From: Euphorbia lathyris | Taxonomy: Eukaryota > Streptophyta > Magnoliopsida > Malpighiales > Euphorbiaceae | DNA length: 64,000 nucleotides | Direction of reading: 5' to 3' | Assembly (NCBI RefSeq): GCF_963576675.1 | Contig: NC_088918.1 | Location: forward strand, 64,683,001-64,747,000 | In this document: positions 34,080 to 45,986 of the stretch, piece by piece | Numbering within the stretch: the stretch's first letter is position 1 | How the letters are laid out: each line of letters starts with the position of its first letter | Notes under the pieces: model-generated | Database searches by the model: none | What the model was told of the DNA's origin: nothing | The model's input: the letters and a program-made list of their open reading frames with translations, nothing else | Position numbers and translations under genes: made by a program

Positions 34080-37000
34080 CTACAGGAGACACATCACACT
34101 CATGATGACCCATCGAAAATGATCCTGCGAAATTGCCATCCAGTCAGCAGCCTGATTCCCTTCTCGAAGCGAATGCTCCAATCTCAGCTCCCAATCCCTA
34201 TTTTTGTAATCCTGACACTGTACAAGAAGCCAAGCAAGTGGGTGGTGTCGGCCTGTTTCTTCTTTCATCATTGCCAAAACTGTTAGAGAGTCCAGTTCCA
34301 TATGCACCTTCCTATACCATTTTTCCCAAGCTAGTTTCAAACCAAAGAACAGACCCCATAGCTCGGCTAAAACTGTCGTACACACCCCAAGATGTACCAA
34401 GAAGCCCCCTTTCCAATAACCATGATCATCTCTAATTAAGCCCCCTGTGGAGGCTAAGCCTGGATTACCTTTTCTAGCACCGTCAGTGTTAACTTTAATC
34501 CATGATGTATCCGGTGGAATCCAACGAATCCAAGCAACTGTCCGTTTGATGGTTTCACCTGCTCCGATCCTTTTCTGTGCTTGTACCACTTCTCTGGTTC
34601 GAGCAATCACGAAGTCTGCCTTATCTCTTACCCCTTCCTCTTCGCCAAACACTCGCCGACTCCTCCATTTCCAAAGCCACCATAAACACATTGCAAACAG
34701 CAGTGGCCAAGGGGCTCCGCACAGTTCCTCATTGCTTGTAAGATTCGTCTAGAGCCATTCTTTGCATGTTAAGCCTGTAAACCCAGCTTGACGGGATCGC
34801 GGTATTAAGTTCTTCCACACTTCTACTGCTTGTGGGCAATCGCGCAAGACATGAATCTGGTTTTCCGGCCTATTGCAATCAAAACAAAGACCACAATCTG
34901 TGAGATGTCTGGCTTCCCTATTTGCATTACACATCAATCCATTATGAATGACAATCCATAGAAAGAAATGCACTCGTTTAGTGGTTCCCAGGCCCCATAT
35001 CACCCCCCAAATATCCGTCGAGTAGCATTCCGCCGCTTCTACCATCACAGGTCCTTCTTCAATTTTCTGGTCTCTTATCAGCGCGAAACCCGTAGCAGTT
35101 GTGTACATTCCTGTTCGTGATAGCCGCCAGCACCAGTCATCTTCATTAATCGCTTCAAGGAGCAGTACAACTGAGGCAATGTCCGTCAATGCCTCCTCGG
35201 GAAGCCAAGATTTCAACGAATACCAGTCCCAGGAAGAATTCTGCCAGTAGTCCCTCACGGTGTGCTGCGACCAGCTACCAGGTATGGCGGCTATTGCTTT
35301 ATCCTTTAATTTGCATTCCCCGCACCAAATATCCTCCCAAAAATGAGTTGTTCGCCCATTCTGAACTGCCCTACCAATTCCTCCTGACAGCAGGCCCGCA
35401 CCATGGACAATGCTCCTCCAAGTTATTGATTGAGAATTCTTAGCTTTAAAGATTTCCAAGCCCGATCGATTAGCACTGTATTTTGCTGTTAGAATTCTGA
35501 CCCATAGGGCCTCAGGTTCAATTAACATTCGCCAAACAAGCTTGGCAACCATAGCCATGTTAGCCTCTTTTGTGCTTCTGATTCCTAAGCCTCCTCTTTG
35601 CTTAGGCAGACAAACCTTGTTCCATCCAACTAGGTGAAGTTTCCTTTGCGTCGAGGACGACCCCCAAAGGAAGTCTCTGTTGCACCTGTCCAACTTACGG
35701 CAAATTCCAGTAGGAAGTAGTACTGTTTGCATCGAGTATGTGGGGATGGAAGAGGTAACTGCCTTAATCAGCGTAATTCTGCCTGCTAAGGAGAGACATT
35801 TTGCTTTCCAACCCGCCATTCTTACCATGACTTTGTTTACAATGTGTCTGTACGTTTCCTTATTTACCCTAGCATGCAAGAGGGGCATGCCTAGATAAAT
35901 TCCCAAGTTCTCTGTCTTTTCAAACCCTAAAACAACGCAGACGGCCCTTTGAGATGGTAAGGAAACATAAGATGAAAAGAAAACCCTGGATTTGGGAAGA
36001 CTTACTTTCTGGCCTGAGCAATCACAGAAGAAGTTAATCACATTTTTCACAATAGCAGCCTGCGTGGGGAAGGCTTCCGCAAAAAGCACAATGTCATCCG
36101 CAAAGAACATGTGCGACAGTGAAGGACCCCTCCTGGATAATTTCACAGGCATCCAGTTTTTACAGACTACGGCATCCTCAATTAGATGGCTTAGCCTCTC
36201 AAGACATAAGACAAAGAGATACGGGGAGAGAGGATCTCCCTGTCTAAGACCCCGGGTTGGTTGAAATTTCGAGAGACACTCCCCGTTCCAGAGAACCTGC
36301 ATCGAAGAGGCTGCCACACAGTTCATAATGAGCTTAATCCAATGATCCCCCAGGCCTAACACTTCCAGAGTTTCACGAAGGAAGCCCCAGCTGATGCAGT
36401 CATAAGCTTTTTCAAGATCTAATTTTAGGATCATGCTTCCTTTGCGCCCTTTTTTATGTTTCAACGTGTGTATTGCTTCTTGAACCATAATAACATTATC
36501 TGAGATGTTCCTTCCTGGGATAAAACTGCTCTGCGTTGGGCTTACTAGCTTCCTCATAAGTGGTTTTAACCGGTTCACTATACATTTTGTAACGGCCTTG
36601 TAGAGGACATTACATAAGCTGATAGGCCGAAATTGTGTTATATACTCAAGATGTGCAACCTTTGGTATTACGGTGATGAGCGTTTCACTGAGCACTGAGT
36701 CAATTATCCCTGTATTCAAGGCTTGTAAAACATAATCACAAGTCTGGTCCCCTACACTGATCCATAATTTCTGATAAAATATTGCCTGATAGCCATCTGG
36801 CCCCGGTGCTTTAAGGGGAGCCATCTCAAAAATTGCCTTTCTAACCTCTCCTACTTCAAAAGCTCTATTTAGCTTTGCCATGTCGCTATTGGTTATTGCT
36901 GGGAAGCCCACCATTGTGTATAAAGGTGCTCTCTGGCTCATAGGTTCAGAATATATACCCTGGAAATATTCTGTTACGAGAGCTTTCACCATAGTCGACT

Positions 37001-37096
37001 GCCAAATCCAGCTTCCATTAGTATCCCGCAACCCCTCTATTTTATTCTTCCGTCTTCGTATCATTGTGGAAAGATGGAAGAAGGATGTGTTTCGAT
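34080..37096 (-). pseudogene. L1 LINE ORF2: reverse transcriptase, zf-RVT, RNase H
   Basis: Starting within RNTSFFHLSTMIRRRKNKI, the frame gives APLKAPGPDGY, FIPGRNISDN, DLEKAYDCISW, LRQGDPLSPYLF and the catalytic FADDIVLFAE, then a zinc-binding reverse transcriptase-associated region with C and H pairs near the end. A TAG near 34749 interrupts; the same frame goes on with an RNase H domain (WIKVNTDGARKGNPG, AELWGLFFGLKLA, HSLREGNQAADWMA). The N-terminal endonuclease is missing because of the copia insertion and deletion. It would act in target-primed reverse transcription if complete. Confidence 0.92.
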
Positions 37097-38452
37097 TGTT
37101 GAAACACCTTTCCACAAGATTTTGATTTGACATAATTAAATAAGTGAAAGTAAATATTCTACAACACACTAAGTTTAAATGCTTTGGCTTATTGTTACTA
37201 ATGTGTTTGTTCAATGTTGAGTTTATAATTTATCATAAGACATAAAGATCATAAGGCTCAAGCCCTATATGGAAGTCAAGGCCCAAGTCAAACAAACCCC
37301 AAGATCACTCAGCCCGCGTGTCCTCAAAACGTTGTCGTTGAACTAATGAAACGCATGCTGAGTAAAGAAGGATCGAGAAGATCCACGTAGACAACTTCAG
37401 CATGAAGCTGCTGAGCTGTCTCGAAAAAACGTACAAGACAGCTGATGACCATAAGACAGCTTCAAGACAAAGTATTTCCTCTTTAAGTAAAAACCAGAAG
37501 ACACAGCAAGCTGTCTGGTTGACCTTACCCAAAATGGAGGAACATACTGTCACACTGACCGAAGAACAGAAGACGCTGGAATCTGATTGGCTAAAGAGAA
37601 CTGCTGGCAGACTCAGTGAAAACGACTTATAGCCGTTTGCCTCCAACGGTTATTTTGAAATTCGAAATAACCAGAAGCTCCCACAGCTCTCTATAAATAG
37701 AGCATTCAGAATCCACATTCAACCGAGAACTTTGAGAAAAAAGCCGTTACGCTGACCTAACGTATACAAAAGTTCTCCATCAAAAGCAAAGCAAATTCTT
37801 ACACTACAAAGTCTATTCATTTGTGTAAAAGTCTAGAGTGGTTGTTTTTCAATCATCTAAGGTGTTCTAGCAATTGTTGTTTAGGACAAAATCTTTATCA
37901 TTTCTAGAAGTAGAAAGGAGAAGCTGAGTACTCGGTTTTAGTACTTGGTGAATTAGAATAGAAGTGAGTAGAGGTATAGAGGAAGGTACTCTTGTTATAC
38001 TCAGCTTTTGATTTTGTAAAAGGTTTGAGGCTCTACCTTTAAAGAGCTCAGTAGAGGATTTGAAATCTCGGAAGTGTTCCGGGGACAGGACGTAGGCTTA
38101 GAAGAATCCGAACCTGGATAAATCTGCTGAGTGAAGTTTTCTTAAACCTTAACTCCTTATTTATATTGCTTGCTTAAAACAAACTAAAACTGACCAAGTA
38201 AAAGAGGTCAAGCTGAGTTGTGCGCTACCAACGAGCAGGTTCAGGAATAGACTCCAAGTGTTATTTCCTGACCTAAGCAACGAAGCTGTCCTAGTCACTA
38301 GTTGACTAAGCCAGTGTCTTGCTGAGTGTTAAGTGCCGCTGTTATATAAACTTTTCTTAAAGAAAAGAAATCTGCCTAAATTATTTTAAAAAGGAAAAAT
38401 AGTTCCTAACCCCCCCTTGGAACTATATTTGCAACCTTACAAGGGACCAACA
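37097..38452 (+). repeat. Copia element 3, 5' LTR, 1356 bp
   Basis: It begins TGTTGAAACACC and ends GACCAACA, a TGTTG/CAACA inverted terminus. It lies between L1 sequence and a primer site. A TCTATAAATAGAGC segment near 37690 is a good TATA candidate. No 3' LTR exists in the window. Confidence 0.85.
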
Positions 38453-38454
38453 AG

Positions 38455-38466
38455 TGGTATCAGAGC
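38455..38466 (+). other. Copia element 3 primer binding site
   Basis: TGGTATCAGAGC two bases after the LTR end. Confidence 0.9.
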
Positions 38467-38502
38467 CTAAAAGCTCATTACTAAAGGTCTAACAACCTTG
38501 AG

Positions 38503-41500
38503 TTGATCCATACTATGGGCGAAAACAGCACTCGGTTTCTCCCTGGAAACCAGACAACTCAGATATTACCTGAGGGGCTGTCCATTACCAGGCCTCCCTT
38601 ATTCTTCGGGTCAAACTATACCTTTTGGAAGAATAGGATGAAAAACTTCATTCAAGCTACAAACATGAGTGCCTGGATATCTATAGTCCAAGGCCCATTT
38701 GTACTTGTGAAAGTTGTGGATGGCCAGTCAGTTGTTAAAGCTGAGGTTGAATGGACAGAGGATGATCTCAAGAAGCTCCAAAACCATGCTTCGGCTATCA
38801 ATATGCTTCACTGTGCGCTGGATGCTGCAGAATACAACAAAATATCAGGTTGTGAATCCGCACAGGAGATCTGGAGAAAGCTTGAGGTGACCTACGAAGG
38901 AACCAACAAGGTGAAGGAGTTCAAGGTCAACCAGCAAATGAGATTATATGAGCTGTTCGAAATGAACAATGATGAAGGGATCTCTGAGATGAATGCAAGA
39001 TTCACCAACATCATAAATGAGCTCAAAAGACTTGGAAAAATCTTCACGGAGGAAGAACAAGTCAAGAAGATACTCAGAAGTCTTCCTAAGGACTGGCAAG
39101 CCAAGAAGACAGCCGTTGAAGAAGCTCAGGATTTAACCACCTATAAATATGATGAACTCATCGGCTCACTGCTGACCCATGAGATATCCATGAAGAATTT
39201 TGAGGTGAAAGAAAAATCCGAAGACAAGAAACAAAAATCACTTGTCATGAGAGCTGACTCAACCGATGATGGCTCAACTGACGATGAGGAGATGGCGATG
39301 TTCACGAGGAAAATGAAGAGGCTGTTCAAAAGGAATGACAAATACTCCAAAAAGCCTTATAGAAAATTTGACAAATATAAGGCTGACTCAAGTGACAGCA
39401 AATTCAAGAAGGACAACTCGAAGCCCATTACATGTTTTGAGTGCCATCAAACCGGACACATCAAGTCAAGCTGCCCAACTCTGAGGAAAGACAAAAAGAA
39501 GGCAATGGTGGCAACATGGAGTGACAGTGATGATTCTTCATCAACTGAAGCCGAGGCCACTGAGTTAGCGAAGATATGCTTCATGGCTGACGAACTTGCT
39601 GAGCCATGCATTTCTGAGCATGTTGACCAATTTGATAAGTCAGACAATGAAGAGCAATCTAATGAGGTAAGCCTGAGATGTGCCGAGAAGTCAAAAATAT
39701 GGTATATTGACAGCGCATGCTCAAGGCATATGACGGGTGATGAAACTCAATTCATCACGATCGAACGTAAACGAGGAGGAAGTGTAAGTTTTGGAGACAA
39801 CAAAAAGGGTAAAATAGTAGGATCAGGCACCGTTGGAGGTAATCCCACTATTGAATCTGTCTCCCTAGTCAGCGGACTCAAATATAACTTACTCAGCGTA
39901 GCTCAACTATGTGATAATGGAAGAAAAGTTATATTTGACGATACTGGATGTAAAATATATGAGGGAAAATCAAATGAGTTAATCTTAACTGCCCCTCGGA
40001 TAGACAATGTCTTTATGCTAAACCTCGAAAAGAAGTTTTCAAAAACTGTATGCTTAGTCACAAAGGAAGAAAATTCCTGGCTATGGCACAGGAGACTTGG
40101 TCATGTAAGCATGGACCTCCTGGCCAAATTAGCAAGAAAGCAATTGGTTGAGGGACTACCTGAACTTAAATTTCAAAAAGATCAATTATGCCATGCCTGC
40201 CAAGCTGGAAAACAAACCAAGCAATCTTTTCAAAGTAAAAACATTGTCTCAACTAAGCGTCCGTTAGAAATGCTACACTTGGATCTCTTTGGTCCAGTCC
40301 AGCCGCTGAGTCTGGGTGGAAGAAGGTTTTCCTTGGTTATTGTAGATGATTTCTCTCGGTACACATGGGTTATCCTGCTGACCAGTAAGGATGAGACCTT
40401 TGAGACATTTTCCAACTTGGTTAAAAAAATTGAAAATGAGAAAGACCTAAATTAGCTCATATCCGTAGTGATAATGGTGGAGAATTCAAGAACCAAAAGT
40501 TTGTTGAATTCTGTGAAGCCAGCGGCATTGACCAAAATTTCTCTGCTCCTAGAACGCCTCAGCAAAATGGGGTTGTTGAAAGGAAGAACAGAACTCTGGT
40601 TGAGATTGCCAGGACAATGTTGGATGAGCATAGGCTTCCAAAGTATTTTTGGGGAGAAGATGTCAACACAGCATGCTATATTCTGAATAGGGCTTTAGTT
40701 AGACCTATACTTAAGAAAACCCCATATGAACTTTGGAAAGGACGAAAGCCCAACATCGGATACTTTCGTGCCTTTGGCTGTAGGTGTTTTATTTTAAATA
40801 CCAAAGATAGTTTAGCCAAATTTGATTCAAAAGCTGATGAGGCTATCTTTCTAGGCTACTCAACAAACAGCAAAGCATACAGAGTTTTTAATAAGAGAAC
40901 TCAAGTATTAGAAGAATCTATACATGTGCAATTCGATGAAACTAACCCTGCAGGAAGATACCAGCCGCTGACAGAAGATGAACCAAACTCAGCACCTGCT
41001 GATCGAGAACCAGCTACTGAGTCCTTCATAAAACGGCTAACTAAGAGTAAGAGTGAACCTAAAATTACTTTCACTAACCCATCTACTTCTGCAGAGAATG
41101 TTGAAACACAGATAGAACAAGACACAAGTCTACCAAAGGAGATAAGAGTCCCAAGAGGGCATTCAGAAAATGCAATTCTTGACTCAGCTGGAAATACGCT
41201 GATGACAAGAAATCAACTAAGGAAGTATCTCGGCAATGTAGCTTTTGTCTCAGTACTTGAGCCGAAGAACTTTACCGAAGCTGAGGATGATGAATTCTGG
41301 ATGAATGCCATGCAAGAGGAACTCAATCAGTTCAGGAGGAATAATGTATGGGAGCTAGTGCCACATCCTAGGAGCCAAAAGACCATTGGAACGAGATGGG
41401 TCTTCAGGAACAAGCTAGATGAGCAAGGAAACGTAGTCAGAAACAAGGCAAGACTTGTAGCTCAGGGCTACAGTCAGCAAGAAGGTATAGACTACGGTGA

Positions 41501-41690
41501 GACCTTTGCCCCAATGGCAAGGCTAGAAGCTATTAGGATTTTATGTGCATATGCATCTCACATGAACTTCAAACTATTTCAAATGGATGTTAAAAGCGCC
41601 TTTCTTAATGGAGTAATAGACGAGGAGGTCTATGTAAATCAGCCTCCAGGGTTTGAGGATTCTAAGTTCCCAAACCACGTTTACAAGCTA
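38503..41690 (+). pseudogene. Copia element 3 gag-pol, truncated within reverse transcriptase
   Basis: A long first frame (650 residues) contains gag (PPLFFGSNYTFWKNRMKNFI), a CCHC knuckle (CFECHQTGHIKSSC), a protease with the site WYIDSACSRHM (IDSAC rather than the usual DSGA), pre-integrase zinc motifs (WHRRLGHVS, CHACQAGK) and the start of integrase. A one-base deletion near 40454 shifts the frame; the second frame resumes with IRSDNGGEF and [11 protein letters not shown] and runs into the reverse transcriptase ([32 protein letters not shown]). It stops near 41690 at L1 sequence, so the YVDD box, RNase H and 3' LTR are absent. Confidence 0.92.
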
Positions 41691-42468
41691 TGGGTAAACA
41701 CAAGCAGTTCTCGAGTGTCCATATCGACCACATCCCGTGCAAGCTATATGTAATCCTTCATACTCAATCCGATAGCTACAGCCATTAACCTCAAATTCAG
41801 CCACTAGCGGTTTTGAGAGGTCAATCTCCACACAGACACGAGAAAAACGTCCCCTGGTCGCTTGAATTCGTATTCTTATCGACTTTGACGGCTTTGCCAA
41901 AGGAGTTTGCTACCGCCATCACAAAATCAGCATTGTAAAGTTGGACAGGTAAATCCGGAAAACGAGCCCATACCATTGTGGAGGCTATTGTAGCTGTGTC
42001 TGCTCTAAATTCTGGTGTCCACGTCATGACTGATAGATAGTGCCCCTGTACTATCCATGGACCCTCTCTGATTACTCTTTCCCTGTCATTCTGATCTTTA
42101 AATTGAACCAGATGAAAACCATACCCTATGTCCATTATGTCGACTTCCCCCTTCGGTTTCCAGAGCTCCATAGCTCTCTTTTGTAGTGCGATGTACCCCA
42201 GGTTCCTTCCAAGGACCTTGATGATAAGTGCATCTTTTCACGGAGCGGCCCATTCATCCAGCGCTGCCTCAGTGATGGTGAAACTGGGTTTGAGCGGATT
42301 ATCCAGGGATACAGCAACTGTACCTTCTGCTATTAGGTCTTTATAAACATGATCCAGTTCTGTCGTGCTTTTGCCGATTAATGAATCCCGATAAGTAGTG
42401 GCTCCTTCAGCCTCCATTGCACTAGCTCCATCATTGATATCTGGTGGCTTGTCTGAGAAAACAACCAT
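41691..42468 (-). pseudogene. L1 LINE ORF1 (DUF4283 and CCHC), truncated
   Basis: From ATG 42468 the frame gives MVVFSDKPPDINDGA, and later a DUF4283-type RNA-binding part (ELWKPKGEVDIMDIGYGF, REGPWIVQGHYLSVMTW, ARFPDLPVQLYN) and a zinc knuckle ([14 protein letters not shown]). A TGA at 42238-42240 replaces a codon (likely tryptophan) and a one-base shift lies near 41870. Homology ends at 41690 against copia RT. In plant L1s this protein binds element RNA. Confidence 0.85.
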
Positions 42469-42548
42469 TGAAATTGTAGTCGCAGTAGCAGCAGCGGCGT
42501 TTGGCAGCAGCGGCAGCGGAATTAACAAAAACAAGTGATTGATACCCT

Positions 42549-42565
42549 CCACATCTTCACATTCT
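42549..42565. repeat. 17-bp target duplication, right copy
   Basis: CCACATCTTCACATTCT at the 5' end of the L1, identical to 33946-33962. Confidence 0.85.
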
Positions 42566-42740
42566 GATAACTTAATTCTTCCTAACAAATCATCCAAATT
42601 TGTCGCCATAAAAAAACACAGAGAATAAACAATAAAACACACAAAAAGGTAAATAATCAAGACTAAAAAAGCATAAAATCCTCACAAATCAACCCAGAAA
42701 GAGAGAGAGAGAGGAGAGAAGACCATGAAGGCAGTTTTTT
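42566..42740 (-). other. Start of the frame into which the L1 inserted
   Basis: An ATG at 42612 (minus) opens MATNLDDLLGRIKLSECED, with a CT-rich leader (CTCTCTCTCTCTTTCTGGG) upstream. After the insertion site the reading goes on at 33945. This could be an older L1 ORF1 with its leader, or a host exon. Confidence 0.35.
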
Positions 42741-43651
42741 CTACATTGTTGGATTCAGAGAACTGCATACCCATATAGATAAAAGTTAGCGTAAGTAGTA
42801 GTTTATTTTTATTTTTCGTTTATAAAATTAAAAATTTAAAAGAGATTATTTGCTTTCAATAGTCTCTTCTTTTTGGAGGATAAAAATATATGGTAGTCTA
42901 AAAAAACTTTGTTCTTTCACGTTTTGTAATTTTTTTTTTAAATGGGGATTGAATTTTTCATTTACAATCAGGGATAACTGGAGTTTTCTCTTTACTAAAA
43001 AACAAAGACCTTAAAATTAAGATGAACATTGATGATAAGGAAGGAGAAAATGAACGTTTAGAAAGGGAAAACTCTTAAAATGACAATTTATTGGATAATA
43101 AAAAATTTGTCCTCATAGTAAATGTGGTAGTAAACAACTTTAATTCTTGGAATTTACCATTTTGAGGTCGTTAATATTTATTTTTATAGTGTCAAACTAA
43201 CGATTCTCATTTTTAGGAAAATGAAAATCTCTATGCCCATTTAGGACAAAAATAAATTTACACCTACCAATTTGACAAAATGTGAAAGCACAAATATTAT
43301 CCAAAAATATATGTTTCCAAAATCTATTGTCTGCTCTAATAGTTAAAAACTAAATTAAATGCCGCTTAAACAAAAACAAGATTATTTATTATCTTGCATA
43401 ATTTGTTTATAATCTAAAATTGCTTCATTAGTCATTAAGATAAAATTGTCCTCTATCAAAAAAAGATAACATTATCCTTTCGTGACATGTACATCCATAT
43501 ACAAAACAAACATATTTATACACTACAGCAATATCAGTTGGATCAACTTTCATTATTATATATACCTAAGGAGCTAGAATATATTGTTCCAGGGTTACTT
43601 TTTCCAAATTATATGGAAAACATCTAGTAAGAGAAACATATCAATGCATCT

Positions 43652-44133
43652 CAGGGGTGGAGCCAGTCTAGAGCCCGGGGGGCTGAAGCACCCCGGCTCC
43701 ACCCTTATGTACCGTTAGTTTAATCTCGTGTAGCACCCCCGAAATATTCGTATATATTTAATCTATGTAGTAGTATTTTATTAGTTTAAAGTGGTCAAGT
43801 TGGTTAAAAGTCTTGTTTTAAAGTGACAGGTCATGGGTTCAACACAACACTAAGCTCATCTATAAAAGAATCAACTTCTAACTTTTGAGGCTCAATTAAC
43901 TTAATTTCTAAATTAAGTTTTATAAAAAATATAAACAAATTTATAGCTAAAAATAAAATAAAAATGTGTGAAAATATTATAATTTTTAGTCAACATACCA
44001 AAACGATAAAGTTTCAGTTTGTTGGAAGCTTAAAAAAATTTCCCAGCCCTAACAGGCCGTACTTCGGAAAATTACTCCCAATAATCAGACTAAAATTAGC
44101 CCCCCCAACTGTCAATTCCTGGCTCCGCCACCG
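43652..44133. mobile_element. hAT-like element in copy B
   Basis: Same CAGGGGTGGAGCC end and GGCTCCGCCACCG end as in copy A, with flanks ATGCATCT (43644-43651) and ATGCATGC (44134-44141), the original 8-bp duplication after mutation. Confidence 0.75.
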
Positions 44134-44547
44134 ATGCATGCTGTTAAGGAAATTAACTGAATGAAAGTAAAACCTTGCTTATCATTAAATAATCTAAAGT
44201 ATGAATCTGAAGATTGACATGAAAATGAAACAAAAATCATGAACCGAGGCTAGGTAGGGATAGAACTTATATAAATTGGAATTTCTTTCTCTTGATTATG
44301 CTTTAAAAATCCTCTCTACTGGCAAAACATAACGTCATCATTTTGATCAAAGCTTGTAAACAAAAATATTTAGCTTGAACAACCTAAGCACAAATAAAGC
44401 ATCAAACCAGATATGATCTTTAGCTTAAATTGTAATGGTTATATCTACCACCACTTTCAAAATCGATATAATCTTTTTAAAATTAAGGATACCTAAATTT
44501 TATCAGCAAGATGATGGAGATTGGAGAGATCATATTTGTTGTAGCTG

Positions 44548-44688
44548 CTACACCAGGCCAATGTTGGCTCCGTTCTCAAGAAAGCCAATGACCAGTAGTG
44601 CCAAGTCATGCTTGCTCTCATGGTTGAATCCTCCTCTGATCTTCCTAGCTATTGCTCTAGCAAACCAATCCATATCCACCCCTTCCGC
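44548..44688 (-). other. Possible terminal exon, copy B
   Basis: It is the counterpart of 26358-26498. The frame reads DMDWFARAIARKIRGGFNHE and on to TAG and is open throughout. Some differences from copy A change residues (RAIARK versus IAIPRK). Function unknown. Confidence 0.3.
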
Positions 44689-45986
44689 TCATATAACTGA
44701 ACACTCTAATTAACCCAAAAATAAAGCAACCGTTATCCTCAAAACAATGTCAAGATTAAACAAATCAGAATTCAACAAACTAAAATGAATCCTTGAGTTA
44801 GATAGTTCCATTTTCCCTTTCAAAAATTGTAATAACCATTCAACTTAAAATGAATACATTTCAAACTCGGTGATCTTAGAGGGGTACCCATTAATAGCCT
44901 TTTCATCTTATCATGGTTTCAATTTAATCCAATTGAGCTCTTCTATACTATGTGTTTAAATTATCTATAATCAAGACTGAAGTATCATTCATTAACATAT
45001 ATCGAGTTTAAGCTTTGAATACCAATAGGTGGACATTTGAAATAAGCAGGAAACCTTGAACGTCATGAAAGCAAACATATTAAATATGATTTCTTTCCAT
45101 TCTCAAAAGTAATACCAATAAACGAAATCATGGAAAAAATAGATAGGAAAAGAGAAAAAGAATAAAAGCACCTACTTTGTGTTGTTTCTTCAAATTGGAG
45201 AAGTAATCAGCTCTATACCAAGACTGGGGGGTTGAGTTAATGCTAAATGAGGTATATTACCCATTATGTAACAATAATGTAAGACAAACACTCACTTCTA
45301 AGAGATCTTTCCTATGGCTTCGGCAAAGTTGGCATTTTTACCTCGACTGCTAGTGATTTCTCTTCAAATCACTTGTTAGTAATGCATTTGCATCAGCGGA
45401 TTCTGAATTTGCAATTCAGAAATTTCTTCATATATCCCACGCACTTAGAAATCCTTTAAATTCAAAAATCAAACTTAAGTGCAAAATTTATTTATAGATA
45501 ATGCAATGAAAGAAAATGGAAGTCAAAATTTGTATTATCAATGTTATCAAACAAAAGAAGACCACACAAATATGAGTTTTTGAGTATAATTTTCCAGTAA
45601 TGACGAATCTGACTTTGGGGATCAAAGTGTATGGTAAATATATGCATAAAGAAAGCATCTCGAAGGCATCAAATCCGAACCGGGTAAGCTTCTTCATTTT
45701 CCTAAAGGAAACAATTATTGAGATGGGAACTGTCAAAAAGTAAGTCATAAACCAAGTAAAGGACGAATCATACATAAAACCGATTGTTGAAAAAGCCAAC
45801 TTGGACCGAGAGTGTGACCTATAACACGATAAAGCAATAGAAAAGACACTTAAATCTTACACATTGTAAACAATCATCTGTAAAAAAAATGGCATTGCAG
45901 ATGAGCTATGTTTTGTTAGACTTAAATAGAAAGGATCAAACCCTTCACAGCTACAAAATCTCTCTGGGAATCCAATTGAGCGCCTC

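Larger units (their letters stand above)
33963..42548 (-). mobile_element. L1-type LINE interrupted by a copia element
   Basis: On the minus strand it has a 5' leader (from 42548), ORF1 (42468 to 41691), ORF2 (37096 to 34080), a 3' UTR and an A tail (T-run at 33961-33971). Perfect 17-bp duplications flank it. A copia element (37097-41690) sits in the middle; the end of ORF1 and the endonuclease part of ORF2 are gone, as is the 3' half of the copia element. One deletion across both explains this. Confidence 0.85.
42745..45986. repeat. Segmental duplication, copy B
   Basis: It parallels copy A from ATTGTTGGATTCAGAG to GAGCGCCTC. It lacks the copia element 2 insertion and shows the intact empty site near 45911. 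Its right end meets the minisatellite and its left end meets the leader at 42740. The shared hAT element at 43652-44133 shows that the hAT came before the duplication and copia after it. Confidence 0.88.

Noticed and set aside
34133..37125. Plus-strand frames opposite the L1 ORF2
   Set aside because: Shadows of the well-supported minus-strand reverse transcriptase frame.
45488..45799. 103-residue frame in copy B with hydrophobic stretches
   Set aside because: The start is lost in copy A and the composition is typical of AT-rich DNA. It might contain an exon after TTCCTTTAG, but I cannot support it as a gene.
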